From: Ornatilinea sp.
GTDB lineage: Bacteria; Chloroflexota; Anaerolineae; Anaerolineales; Anaerolineaceae
Direction of reading: 5' to 3'
DNA: 64,000 nucleotides
Assembly (NCBI GenBank): GCA_018433975.1
Contig: JAHDQE010000015.1
Span: 1 to 64,000, forward strand
Shown here piece by piece: positions 1 to 8,292 of the stretch. Each line of letters starts with the position of its first letter. Position 1 is the first letter of the stretch. The translations under genes and the position numbers were made by a program. The notes beneath the pieces are model-generated. The model was not told the DNA's origin. It was given only the letters and a program-made list of their open reading frames with translations, and did no database searches.

Positions 1-32
1 GGTTCTGGTAGGATGGGCATTTTCTCGAACCG

Positions 33-383
33 CTAAAGGCCAAGGCCTAATCCGGAAAGACCACCCGACACGGCGCTCATGCGGTCTTCTGCCAGTTTTC
101 GGGATTTATCCAACGCAAGATTGACAGCGCTAAGCAGCATATCCTGAAGCATTTCTGCGTCTGCATCTTCGAGGAGCTCCGGAGCAATCTCGATGGATTT
201 GCACACCTGCGCACCGGTCATGACAACTTTAACTACGCCGCCACCAACGGTTTCTTCTACCGTTTCTTCTGCCAGCTTTTCCTGCGTTTCTGCCATTTGC
301 TGCTGCATTTTTTGCAGTTGAGCCATCATATTCCCCTGCTGCATTTTACGACCTCCTGCAGGTCGATTAAATCCTTTAGCCAT
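33..383 (-). CDS. ybaB: YbaB/EbfC family nucleoid-associated protein
   Basis: A small DNA-binding protein of the YbaB/EbfC family, which dimerises and coats DNA. The 116-residue product has a Gln/Met-rich N-terminal helix with repeated QKMQQQMAE-like heptads, then the family core (GGGVVKVVMTGAQ, followed by an acidic helix and LLSAVNLALDKSR). Length is slightly above the usual 100-110 residues because of a basic, Gly/Asn-rich N-terminus. The start follows an AAAGGAG ribosome site. It lies 35 bp downstream of dnaX on the same strand. The dnaX-ybaB-recR order is common in bacteria, so recR may lie just beyond the left edge (inference). The family call is secure. Confidence 0.93.
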   Translation of the reverse strand: MAKGFNRPAGGRKMQQGNMMAQLQKMQQQMAETQEKLAEETVEETVGGGVVKVVMTGAQVCKSIEIAPELLEDADAEMLQDMLLSAVNLALDKSRKLAEDRMSAVSGGLSGLGLGL

Positions 384-418
384 TTATTCATTACTCCTTT
401 TGTTTTTAGAAATCTTTA

Positions 419-2113
419 TTAATCCCGGTCTACAATTTGACCACCCAGGTTTAAGGCTGTTCCAATGATGCCTTCGCTATCAATATTTAAGTCTTCCGGA
501 GCCTTACCTGCTTTTGTATCCATCACCACACTTCTGACTTGAATTTCCGCATTCAGGATATGATTGGCTGCACGGCTTGTCAATGTAAGGTTTTCTTTGG
601 TGTTCATTTTTGAGTGCAGGATATCCGTCGTAAAACCCAGGGTGAGCGTGTTGTTTTTAAAGCTCAAGAGTTTGCAGGAATTCAGCAGTGTTTGGGTGGG
701 GATGCTGTAATCCCTTACCAGATGGCGGATTTCCCGCCAGTGGTTTTTTATATCTGAGAGTGTGACGGTCGAAACCTCTTCTTTCTCTTCTTGAGGTATG
801 TCTGATGATTGTACTGCGGCTGTTTCCTGTGCTGCGGGCGGCTGCTGTATCTCTTCAACAGGTTTTTCTTTTTTTACAGAATGGACTGCTTTATCCGGTT
901 GGAGGGCCTCACGGCTTGTTTGTTGTGAGGTGGTTTGGACGTCACTTTGTGGCGGTGTTGTTGTGGGGGCTGCGACGGCTGTTCTTTGAATGTTGATCTG
1001 TGACCTTTGTGGAACCTCTAAATCCGGGCGGGCCGGTTGTGGCTCTATGGCTTCGGCCAGAGCAAGTTCCAGGGATAAACTGGGTTGCCAGGCAGACCGC
1101 AGGTCGCTGGCGGCGCTGTTGAATAGATTCGTGATCCGCACCAACTCGGCAGATGCAAAAAAGCCGGCGTGCGCCTCCATTCGTGATTTGGTTTCTGCAG
1201 TAGCATCTACCGTTTCCCAACTCCCGAGGTTAATCAACAGCACACTCCGGAGATATTCTACAATCTGACGTGCAAATTGACGGGGGTCCGTTCCGCTGTC
1301 AAGCGCGCGATGAATGCAGTTCAGTCCTTCGGCAGTATTTTGAGTCTGGATGGCGTTAACCAACTCAATCACCAGCTGGTTTGTAGCCGCTCCTAAAATG
1401 GTTTGCGCAGTACTCAGTGTAACCGCATTGCCGGAAGAAGCTAACTGATCCAGCAATGAAATTGCATCACGAAGGCTGCCGGTGGATTGGCGGGCAATCA
1501 ATGTGAGGGCGTCTTCTTCAACCTGTATGTTTTCTTTTTGGGATAAGTCTTGTAAGAGTCCAACAATATCTTTAACAGGAATACGACGGAATTCATGACG
1601 CTGACATCTGGAAAGCACTGTCGGAGGAATTTTGTGAACTTCTGTGGTGGCAAGAACAAAAATAGCGTGGGAGGGGGGCTCTTCCAATGTTTTTAGCAGG
1701 GCATTGAAAGCGGCAGTTGACAGCATGTGAACTTCGTCAATGATATATACTTTGTATTTGCCTTCGGTGGGAGCGAAGTTGATTTTATCGCGTAATTCAC
1801 GAACATCATCCACACTGGTATTAGATGCTGCGTCGATTTCGATCAAATCCAGGAACCGCCCTTCATTTACGGCAATACAGTGTTTGCATTGATCGCAGGG
1901 ACGGATATTGGGATCTTCATTTAAACAATTTACAGCTTTTGCGATCAGCCTGGCAGTTGTAGTTTTTCCGGTCCCGCGCGGGCCCGCAAAGAGATAAGCA
2001 TGTCCTACTCGATCGGCGCGGACAGCATTTTTTAAGGTTTGGATGACATGATCTTGCCCGATGACCTCATCCCAGAGATGAGGTCTCCACTTGCGATAGA
2101 GAGCCTGTGACAT
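419..2113 (-). CDS. dnaX: DNA polymerase III subunit gamma/tau
   Basis: Clamp-loader ATPase that loads the sliding clamp at the replication fork. The 564 residues show Walker A GPRGTGKT at 44-51, zinc-binding cysteines at 63, 73, 76 and 79, the DEVH Walker B at 126-129 and the SRC arginine-finger motif at 168-170. A Pro/Gln/Thr-rich linker (about 355-440) leads to a C-terminal tau-like domain. The start is preceded by GGAAGAGAAGG. The linker contains an in-frame A-heptamer at Lys414-Lys415. A -1 slip there would meet a stop after four codons, which would give a 419-residue gamma-like product (see findings). ybaB follows in the same operon. Confidence 0.96.
   Translation of the reverse strand: MSQALYRKWRPHLWDEVIGQDHVIQTLKNAVRADRVGHAYLFAGPRGTGKTTTARLIAKAVNCLNEDPNIRPCDQCKHCIAVNEGRFLDLIEIDAASNTSVDDVRELRDKINFAPTEGKYKVYIIDEVHMLSTAAFNALLKTLEEPPSHAIFVLATTEVHKIPPTVLSRCQRHEFRRIPVKDIVGLLQDLSQKENIQVEEDALTLIARQSTGSLRDAISLLDQLASSGNAVTLSTAQTILGAATNQLVIELVNAIQTQNTAEGLNCIHRALDSGTDPRQFARQIVEYLRSVLLINLGSWETVDATAETKSRMEAHAGFFASAELVRITNLFNSAASDLRSAWQPSLSLELALAEAIEPQPARPDLEVPQRSQINIQRTAVAAPTTTPPQSDVQTTSQQTSREALQPDKAVHSVKKEKPVEEIQQPPAAQETAAVQSSDIPQEEKEEVSTVTLSDIKNHWREIRHLVRDYSIPTQTLLNSCKLLSFKNNTLTLGFTTDILHSKMNTKENLTLTSRAANHILNAEIQVRSVVMDTKAGKAPEDLNIDSEGIIGTALNLGGQIVDRD
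869..875 (-). other. Candidate -1 frameshift heptamer in dnaX
   Basis: On the coding strand the bases read A AAA AAA in the X XXY YYZ register: the last base of a GTA codon followed by two AAA lysine codons, then GAA. Moving back one base gives Arg-Lys-Thr-Cys and then TGA. In E. coli and other bacteria dnaX makes the short gamma form by slippage at a comparable place. A weak CCTGT/ACAGG stem could form about six bases downstream. No good upstream Shine-Dalgarno stimulator is visible. Confidence 0.45.
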
Positions 2114-2242
2114 AAGCCTTCTCTTCCAAAAGGTGATTATGAAGAATTGGTTTGACCGTTATTTATATGGTTTAAATTGTAACCGAAAAGGATGGGACTT
2201 TGGGTAAACAGATAGAAGAAATTTAATTGTAAAAATCGGCCT

Positions 2243-2761
2243 TTAAGGAATGGTGTAAGTCGCCTGGAGTTTTCCTCTTTCATTAAAAAGCCGGACTTCT
2301 TCCCCGGTCTCCCAGATGGAAGTTTCTAAACCCCAGTAGAGCTCAATCACGGAATTTACGCCAATCTTGGTGAAGATTTGAATGGAGCCGTTCTTGTTCA
2401 ATTCGAGCTGCGGAAAACGAAAGGTGTGTCCATCCTGGTCTTTTAACTCCCAGTCCGTGAGAATTTGTTTTCCGTCTCCTACTTGTTTGATGACAACTGT
2501 TTCTGTTTCCAGGTCGCCAACGCCAAAAACATTCTCAATCTCTACTGTGGACTGATTTTGTGTAGTGGCGGCTTCGGTAGTACCAGGAAGAGCAGTAAGG
2601 GTTGGTTCCGAAACCATTGTGGTGGACTGCAAAGGAGTTGAATCGGCGGCAATTTTGGGGTGAATAAAATAATCCCACAACCACAAAACGAACAATGTTG
2701 TGACCGCAGAGATTACAATATTGAGAAGGATGTATGGAAGAATCTTTTGTAATGATTTCAT
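2243..2761 (-). CDS. Membrane-anchored lamin-tail-domain-like protein
   Basis: A 172-residue protein with one N-terminal membrane helix (about 9-31), a Thr/Ser-rich linker (40-75) and a C-terminal beta domain. The domain shows the order seen in lamin-tail (LTD) folds: VVIKQVGDG, LTDWELKDQDGHTFRFP, then a Gly-containing strand and IW.TGEEVRLFNERG. It probably sits outside the membrane as a small beta sandwich; the partner is unknown. The product resembles lamin-tail lipoproteins common in Chloroflexota, but here the anchor is a helix without a lipobox. It lies 129 bp upstream of dnaX on the same strand, so co-transcription is possible but not shown. The fold assignment is by motif only. Confidence 0.6.
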   Translation of the reverse strand: MKSLQKILPYILLNIVISAVTTLFVLWLWDYFIHPKIAADSTPLQSTTMVSEPTLTALPGTTEAATTQNQSTVEIENVFGVGDLETETVVIKQVGDGKQILTDWELKDQDGHTFRFPQLELNKNGSIQIFTKIGVNSVIELYWGLETSIWETGEEVRLFNERGKLQATYTIP

Positions 2762-2837
2762 ATGATCAGTCGATGCCTTTTTGAATCATAGCACAGTTTT
2801 CCGGTAAAATCATCCAAACCCTTAAGGAATTTTATGC

Positions 2838-3314
2838 ATGGCTTATATTATTGATGGACATAATCTCATTCCAAAAATCCAAGGCTTGCGGTTAGACTTG
2901 CCGGATGATGAAGAGGCTTTAATTAAAATGTTGCAAGATTTTTGCCGTCTTCAAAGAAAGAATGTTGAAGTGTATTTTGATCGGGCTGCTGAAGGGTATG
3001 CGGGAAAAAGAGGGTATGGGCGGGTAACGGCTCACTTTGTTCGTGAAGGAAACACGGCCGATGCAGCGATCATTTCCAGGTTGAGAAGACTTAAAAAAGG
3101 TGCTAGGAACGCAACCGTTGTTTCTTCTGATCACCAGATTATCTCAGAAGCAAAGGCAATGGGAGCAAAGTTGCTTCGATCGGAAGAATTTGCTCAATTG
3201 TTGTTTGAGTCTCTTGATTCGGGACCAGAAGACGCCGGTGGAGGACCATTATTGTCTTCGAAAGAGGTAGATGAGTGGATGGATATTTTCCGTAATGGAA
3301 ATAAAAGTGAGTAA
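2838..3314 (+). CDS. NYN-domain (YacP-like) nuclease
   Basis: Predicted PIN-like NYN RNase, 158 residues. The N-terminus has the signature IIDGHNL with the first catalytic Asp at position 6. YFDRAAEG follows, then NTADAAI (second acidic cluster) and VVSSDHQI (third acidic site), all in the usual order for YacP/Rae1-type proteins. These proteins cleave RNA in the cytoplasm, in Bacillus on the ribosome; substrate here is unknown. The start has AAGGA nine bases upstream. The C-terminal 30 residues are an acidic Gly-rich tail outside the domain. The gene is transcribed alone and is followed by a candidate small RNA. Confidence 0.85.
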   Translation: MAYIIDGHNLIPKIQGLRLDLPDDEEALIKMLQDFCRLQRKNVEVYFDRAAEGYAGKRGYGRVTAHFVREGNTADAAIISRLRRLKKGARNATVVSSDHQIISEAKAMGAKLLRSEEFAQLLFESLDSGPEDAGGGPLLSSKEVDEWMDIFRNGNKSE

Positions 3315-3390
3315 TTTTTTCTTAATATATTTCTCTAAAAAATCTTATACGAATTTAATGCAAATAAGATAAAAATGGTGTATATTATCA

Positions 3391-3550
3391 GTATGACACC
3401 GATATTACTGGTAAATTTAAACAGGTGTCAACCATCAGAGTTTTCGATCAACACGTCCCCCCCGTGCTGATCAAAAAGAAAAGAAATCTGGTGGCATTGC
3501 TTCCCTGAAGACCGCCAGGCTTTCTCCTTTGCCTGGCGGTCGCTTTTTTG
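3391..3550 (+). ncRNA. Candidate structured small RNA with six-C hairpin loop
   Basis: This non-coding stretch holds three ordered hairpins. Stem 1 is TGACACC/GGTGTCA (3394-3400 with 3424-3430). Stem 2 (3441-3455 with 3463-3476) closes a loop of T plus six C residues. Stem 3 is an 11-bp GACCGCCAGGC/GCCTGGCGGTC followed by CGCTTTTTTG, a textbook intrinsic terminator on this strand. A -10-like TATATT/TATTAT lies at 3381-3388, but no clear -35 is seen. No convincing reading frame is present. C-rich loops occur in actinobacterial 6C RNA and in several Gram-positive regulatory RNAs. It could instead be the long 3' untranslated region of the NYN gene. Confidence 0.5.
3510..3549 (+). terminator. Intrinsic terminator
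   Basis: An 11-bp perfect GC-rich stem (3510-3520 with 3531-3541) with a ten-base loop is followed by a six-T run. It ends transcription of the NYN gene and/or the candidate small RNA. Confidence 0.85.
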
Positions 3551-3583
3551 CCCTTCCCATTTTTTGTACAAAAATGGGAAGGG
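3551..3583. repeat. Perfect inverted repeat
   Basis: Arms CCCTTCCCATTTTT and AAAAATGGGAAGGG flank a short centre. The repeat lies directly after the terminator and 60 bp before the next start codon. It may be a second terminator, read either way, or an operator for the downstream dehydrogenase-like gene. Confidence 0.5.
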
Positions 3584-3642
3584 CTGTTCTTGATCTGCTA
3601 TACTAAAAAGACCGGACGATAAAGTTGGGGTGAAAGGAAATC

Positions 3643-4770
3643 ATGGTTAGAAAATTAAGAATCGGGCTTATAAACACGATTGCTGAGCCCGGTGAGAAGC
3701 GAGCTTTTTTGCCTTCTTTTGTAGGTATGCTGGCAAATTTAGAATATGAGATCTTCCTTGAAGAAAAGTATGGGGCGGGAATGGGTTTCAAAGAAGAAGA
3801 TTATCTGGGAATTGCCCCCAGAGCTCGCTTTGTTCCTCGTGAATTGGCTTTACAACAAGATTATGTTCTGGTTTTAAGGTATCCCGGAGACGATGTTGTG
3901 CGAAGAATGCATCCCGGAATTTGCCTGATTTCAATGCTGCACTATCCTACACGCCCGAACAGGGTGGCATTAATGCGCGAACGTAAAATCGAAGGAATAT
4001 CCCTGGATGGTTTGAAAGATGATACAGGCCGGAGGCTTGTTGAAAACCTGAGGTCTGTTGCATGGAATGGTGTGGAAATAGCCATAGGGGTTCTCAAGAA
4101 AACGTATCCGGAACCTGGTTTTGAGAGTCCCTTGAGGGATCCTTTGAATGTGACTATCATGGGATCCGGTGGTGTGGGGGCTCATGCGGTGCAGGCCTCG
4201 ATTCGGTACGGCAATCTGCAATATCATCAAGATATTGCGTCCCGCGGTGTTCCGGGAGTAAAGATCACTGTGGTAGATTATGACCTGACACCTGATGAAG
4301 TATTGATGAAAAATCTTTTGCGTACAACGGACCTGTTGATTGATGCGACCCAAAGGCGTGATGCCAGTTCTATTATTATTCCAAATACCTGGATCCGATT
4401 GATGCCAAAGCAGGCGGTGCTGTTGGATTTATCGGTAGACCCTTATGATTTTAATGTATCTCCCCCAATACAAAAAGGAATCGAAGGAATACCGCAGGGA
4501 AATCTGGACCAATATGTTTTCCCGCCGGATGATCCCGCCTATGATCGCATCCCATCGAGCGTAAACATTGAAAATCGCAGGTATGCAGTTTCGTGTTATT
4601 CCTGGCCCGGCATTTATCCCAAGGAATGTATGACGGTGTATGGAAAGCAGCTTCGCCCGATTATGTGTACAATTTATGAAAACAAAGGGATTCAAAATAT
4701 AAAATTTACAGGGAAATTCTTCCAACGTGCCATTTATGGCGCCATGTTATCAAATTGGGCAGAGTCTTAG
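3643..4770 (+). CDS. Alanine dehydrogenase/PNT-superfamily oxidoreductase
   Basis: NAD(P)-dependent dehydrogenase-like protein of 375 residues. The N-terminal half has the layout of the alanine dehydrogenase/transhydrogenase N-domain (EKRAFLPS, a conserved GAGMGF.EEDY segment, and a VLVLRYPGDD strand). The second half contains a Rossmann fold with VTIMGSGGVGAHAVQ around 168-182 and an acidic strand end (VVDYDLT) typical of NAD binding. The C-terminal third resembles neither AlaDH nor saccharopine dehydrogenase closely, so the amino-acid substrate is unknown. A good ribosome site (AAAGGAAATC) precedes the start. It is a single-gene unit ended by a strong hairpin shared with the converging kbl gene. 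Confidence 0.65.
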   Translation: MVRKLRIGLINTIAEPGEKRAFLPSFVGMLANLEYEIFLEEKYGAGMGFKEEDYLGIAPRARFVPRELALQQDYVLVLRYPGDDVVRRMHPGICLISMLHYPTRPNRVALMRERKIEGISLDGLKDDTGRRLVENLRSVAWNGVEIAIGVLKKTYPEPGFESPLRDPLNVTIMGSGGVGAHAVQASIRYGNLQYHQDIASRGVPGVKITVVDYDLTPDEVLMKNLLRTTDLLIDATQRRDASSIIIPNTWIRLMPKQAVLLDLSVDPYDFNVSPPIQKGIEGIPQGNLDQYVFPPDDPAYDRIPSSVNIENRRYAVSCYSWPGIYPKECMTVYGKQLRPIMCTIYENKGIQNIKFTGKFFQRAIYGAMLSNWAES

Positions 4771-4775
4771 CGATC

Positions 4776-4823
4776 AAAAAGACAACCCGGCAGGTAATTT
4801 ACCACCCGCCGGGTTGTCTTTTT
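4776..4823. terminator. Bidirectional intrinsic terminator
   Basis: AAAAAGACAACCCGGC pairs perfectly with GCCGGGTTGTCTTTTT. A-tract and T-tract on opposite sides make it work on both strands between the converging dehydrogenase and kbl genes. Confidence 0.9.
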
Positions 4824-4842
4824 AAACGTTTCTGTTTTCTTA

Positions 4843-6027
4843 TCAGGCGATGACACCAAGCTGCTTACCGACTTTGGCAAAGGCTTCCAGGCCTTTATCC
4901 AGATCGTCTTGTTCGTGTGCTGCAGAAATCATGACTCGAATCCGGGCCTTCCCTTCCGGGACTGTCGGATAACCAAGTGCCATTGCAAATACACCGTCAT
5001 CATATAAGGCTTTACTGAAATTGCGGGCGAGTTTTGCGTCGCCCAGCATGACGGGGGTGATGGGTGTTGTGCTCACACCGGTATTGAAGCCAAGCTTTTT
5101 CATCTCGGCTTTGAAATAATCCGCGTTGCTCCAGAGTTTATCTACCAGCTCTGTGGATTCTTCCAGAAGATCAATTGCGGCGATGCAGGCGGCCACATCG
5201 GATGCCGGAACAGCGGAAGAGAACAGGAAAGGCCGGCCACGTTGGTGGAGCCATTCAACAATTTCTGCATTTCCAGCTACACAGCCACCTACAACCCCAA
5301 AAGCCTTTGACATAGTTCCCACTTCAACGTCCACTTTGCCATGCAGGTTGAAATGATCCACAATACCACGGCCTCCGCGTCCCAGCACGCCCTCGCCGTG
5401 AGCATCATCGACCATTAACATGACATCGTATTTTTGGGCAACTTTATGGATCTCATCCAATGGGGCGATATCACCATCCATGCTGAAAACACCATCCGTG
5501 ATGATCAGGCCGCGGCGATAATCTCCCAGATGCTGTTTGACCTGTTTCTCCAGATCTTGCGCGTTGGCATGTTGGAAGCGAATAATTTTTGCTCTTGAAA
5601 GACGGGCACCATCAATAATGCTGGCGTGATTCAATTCATCGGAGAATATGACATCTTCTTTTCCCACCAACGCGGGTATTGTTGCCAGGTTGGCACAAAA
5701 ACCGGATTGGAAAGTGATAGCTGCTTCAACGCCTTTAAATTGTGCCAATCGCTGTTCCAGTTCTTTATGGAGATCAATGGTTCCGGCGATGGTTCGTACA
5801 GCCGCTGGGCCTACACCATATTGATCTGCGGCTTCTTTAGCAGCTTTGATCAATTGCGGGTGATTTGCCAACCCCAGGTAATTGTTTGAGCAAAAATTCA
5901 ACTCTCGTTTTCCGTCTACAACCAGCCAGGCACCCTGTGCGGAACTCATAGTACGGATGTGGTTGTAGAGACCGGATTGCTTCAATTCATCAATCTCAGT
6001 GCGGATCCAATCTAATTTAGAAGACAT
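4843..6027 (-). CDS. kbl: Glycine C-acetyltransferase (2-amino-3-ketobutyrate CoA ligase)
   Basis: PLP enzyme that cleaves 2-amino-3-oxobutyrate with CoA to glycine and acetyl-CoA in threonine breakdown. At 394 residues it has the usual length. Motifs: [13 protein letters not shown] near the N-terminus, [22 protein letters not shown] with the cofactor-binding Asp, and GTMSKAFG with the PLP lysine. It closely matches Kbl, but related alpha-oxoamine synthases such as BioF share the scaffold. The start follows TTGAGG. Threonine dehydrogenase, the usual partner, is not adjacent; the zinc dehydrogenases 36 kb away sit in a sugar locus and are not a convincing partner. Confidence 0.9.
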   Translation of the reverse strand: MSSKLDWIRTEIDELKQSGLYNHIRTMSSAQGAWLVVDGKRELNFCSNNYLGLANHPQLIKAAKEAADQYGVGPAAVRTIAGTIDLHKELEQRLAQFKGVEAAITFQSGFCANLATIPALVGKEDVIFSDELNHASIIDGARLSRAKIIRFQHANAQDLEKQVKQHLGDYRRGLIITDGVFSMDGDIAPLDEIHKVAQKYDVMLMVDDAHGEGVLGRGGRGIVDHFNLHGKVDVEVGTMSKAFGVVGGCVAGNAEIVEWLHQRGRPFLFSSAVPASDVAACIAAIDLLEESTELVDKLWSNADYFKAEMKKLGFNTGVSTTPITPVMLGDAKLARNFSKALYDDGVFAMALGYPTVPEGKARIRVMISAAHEQDDLDKGLEAFAKVGKQLGVIA

Positions 6028-6153
6028 TTTTACCTCAATTTTTGGAATGTTTTAGATACTTCGTATCGAAAGCAAGTAAGCTTTTATGATTATCTCACAT
6101 TCCGCACCTGCGTGTTTAAAAATTTGGGGAATTCCTCGTTCCTATTCCAAAAT

Positions 6154-6188
6154 AAAGTAAAAATGCAGATCAGTGCTTTTACTTTTTT
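6154..6188. terminator. Probable terminator hairpin
   Basis: AAAGTAAAAATGCA pairs with TGCTTTTACTTTTTT around a short loop. It can act after the leftward helicase-domain gene. Confidence 0.6.
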
Positions 6189-6217
6189 ATCTCAACATCC
6201 GTAAAAGGTGGAAGGAT

Positions 6218-7867
6218 CTATTCCCCCGGATTTGAATTAAAATCAACCTGGGCCAGATACCCTAGCTCCGCCAGAGCAATCCGTATTTTTTCTTCTGTTC
6301 CCCGATTTATTACAACCATGGTTGGTGTCAGAGTTCGGGAAATATATCGAGCGGCAGAGGTCTTTTTTAAAGCATCGAGGATTTCAGATGAGGATACTTC
6401 GAGGATTATTGCCTGGCTGACTTGTGCCTGTGGGCCTGATCTGGCCCATTGTTCAATCGCTTTGAGCACACTGGGTGGAATGGGGCTACCGGCATATTTT
6501 TTGAGTGAACGCACCAGATGCGCGGGTTTTAGACCACGTTCGCCGGCTTCTCCTAACGACCTGGGTGTGAGCACGTAGTGATATTCCCCTGGGGCAGATG
6601 GTTCCCATTGGGAAAAGCGCGCAATGATATAGCGAGCAGTCCGGGGGGTGTGGTCCGTCAGGATGAAACTGGCGTCCGATTTGATTTGAATAGGGGCATT
6701 CTCCTGGCTCAATCCTTGTGGAGGATATTCAGATAGGAGTGAGTCTGCCCATGGTGTAAGTCGAAAAGCGGTAGGGGGACTTTTGGGGTGACTGGCGGCG
6801 AGGTCCAAAATACCTAGCCAGTGCAGGGGGCCGGTCAGCAGAAAGTAAATCAATTCACCATCTACTTCATCCCAGGAAGAGAAGCCGCGCAGGAAGTTCC
6901 CGGATTGTCTGGAGCGAATGAACCACGAATCGTAGTCACCGGCCGGCCTTTGAAAGTCGGGTTTTTCCTTTTTAATAGCCTGAATCAGAGAAGAAATGCT
7001 CCACCATGTACCTTGTGGAATTTCCTTTATTAAATCCAGAATAAATTGTCGTGCGAGGAGGGGATTGTTTTGCCACACTCCTTCAATTTCTAAAGTTGAG
7101 AGAAGTGAAAGCTCATTGAATTGAGCATTTTTCATCCATCCCGAAGTTAAAAAAGTTAAGGCTTCTGCTCGGGGGCTTTCCAGAAAGGTTTTGGTGATTC
7201 TGGAAATGGGCATGCCCTGGTCATCCAGGATGTGAATAGCGTGCAGCAGATTTTTTAATATCTCTGGCGAAATATTGGGCTGGATAAATTTTAAACCGGA
7301 AATTGATATGGACTCTATTCGCAGAGCAGCAAGGAGTGTGCAGGCATGATCCAGGATGTAATCCGAAGCAGGGATAAGGTAGGCGAATTCAGCAGGATCC
7401 GCCGGGCTTCCCAGGGGAAGGGGGGGAGCAGGTGTTTCAATTTCTAAAAGAGCCATAATTTCATCGGGAATATAGGCATATTCCTGTGGTTCGGGCGGAA
7501 GGTTCAGGAATGCTTTCCCAATCAACCCGTGATACCATAATGTTTCTGCGGCCGAAATAGGGTGAAGATCGGGCCTTTCGCGGTCTCTTTTGCCCGCACC
7601 CATTCCCCGCACATCGCCAAATTTACGGATGAATACCTGCCAGGAGATTTTTCCATCATGTTGGACCAATTCGAATAATGCGGATTGAGCCTGTTGGGGG
7701 AGGGCTTCAATAATTTCCGACACCAGTTCTTTCTGGCAAATCCCCTGAATTAAAATTGGCAGCGCATCCTGTGCGCCGGAGGCTTTCAGTTCAATTCCCC
7801 AGGCATCGCCGATAATTTTTAAGAAGCCCAGATCATGGTTCTGGAGTGTGGTTAAGAGGGCAGGCAT
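6218..7867 (-). CDS. XPB/Ssl2-like helicase-associated domain protein
   Basis: A 549-residue protein without a helicase motor. The C-terminal 170 residues (about TARYIIARFSQWE, YHYVLTPRSL, LVRSLKKYAG, then LKKTSAARYISRTLTPTMVVI) match the helicase C_3 / XPB-Ssl2 N-terminal-type domain found in actinobacterial and Chloroflexota proteins. The N-terminal part is helical, with LPQQAQSALFELVQHDG and winged-helix-like segments. No Walker motifs are present, so it is probably a partner or remnant of a DNA-repair helicase rather than an enzyme itself (inference). No Shine-Dalgarno precedes the ATG. The gene stands alone between terminators. Confidence 0.6.
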   Translation of the reverse strand: MPALLTTLQNHDLGFLKIIGDAWGIELKASGAQDALPILIQGICQKELVSEIIEALPQQAQSALFELVQHDGKISWQVFIRKFGDVRGMGAGKRDRERPDLHPISAAETLWYHGLIGKAFLNLPPEPQEYAYIPDEIMALLEIETPAPPLPLGSPADPAEFAYLIPASDYILDHACTLLAALRIESISISGLKFIQPNISPEILKNLLHAIHILDDQGMPISRITKTFLESPRAEALTFLTSGWMKNAQFNELSLLSTLEIEGVWQNNPLLARQFILDLIKEIPQGTWWSISSLIQAIKKEKPDFQRPAGDYDSWFIRSRQSGNFLRGFSSWDEVDGELIYFLLTGPLHWLGILDLAASHPKSPPTAFRLTPWADSLLSEYPPQGLSQENAPIQIKSDASFILTDHTPRTARYIIARFSQWEPSAPGEYHYVLTPRSLGEAGERGLKPAHLVRSLKKYAGSPIPPSVLKAIEQWARSGPQAQVSQAIILEVSSSEILDALKKTSAARYISRTLTPTMVVINRGTEEKIRIALAELGYLAQVDFNSNPGE

Positions 7868-8222
7868 TATGGATCAATTATTATTCACTGAATTAATTCT
7901 CTATCGTGGAAAAGTTCTTCTTAATTTTTCTCAATGTTAATCCACGCTGCCGCTTTTCGATTCCATATTGAAAGCCAACCGAATTTTATGGAGGTACAAA
8001 GCGGTGTAATGGAATCCGGTAGATTTAGAAAGCAACATAAAATTTTTTTGTTTGTTGGTGCCAATTGCCAGTATGATTATACCGGAATCCGTTATTTGGT
8101 TGAGAGAATCTGCATTGTTCTATTTTTTGCTCCCAATTACCCATAAAACATGGTGAAATAGATCATAAAACCCATAAAAGCTATTAGTTTTGAAAGGTTA
8201 GCCTTTTCAGAGACGTATTTAA
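7868..8222. other. Intergenic region without recognised gene
   Basis: About 355 bases between divergent genes. It is AT-rich and carries near-repeats GGAATCCGGTA and TACCGGAATCC about 80 bases apart, and a small GAAAGG/CCTTTTC hairpin near 8192-8210. I see no credible coding frame. Confidence 0.4.
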
Positions 8223-8251
8223 TTGACTCATGTTAACCTTGAATGTATAAT
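8223..8251 (+). promoter_or_regulatory. Sigma-A-type promoter
   Basis: TTGACT, a 17-base spacer and a perfect TATAAT lie about 40 bases upstream of the DUF4388 gene. This is the best promoter for the following signalling operon. Confidence 0.75.
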
Positions 8252-8292
8252 TTTTCAGAAGCTTTGTAACAATTTCTCAGCAGAGGCCCAAT

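Noticed and set aside
6318..6578. Rightward frame inside the helicase-domain gene
   Set aside because: It is an antisense frame without a ribosome site or a recognisable domain.
7934..8146. 70-codon rightward frame in the gap before the DUF4388 gene
   Set aside because: Composition is unlike a protein, there is no ribosome site, and it lies upstream of the operon promoter.
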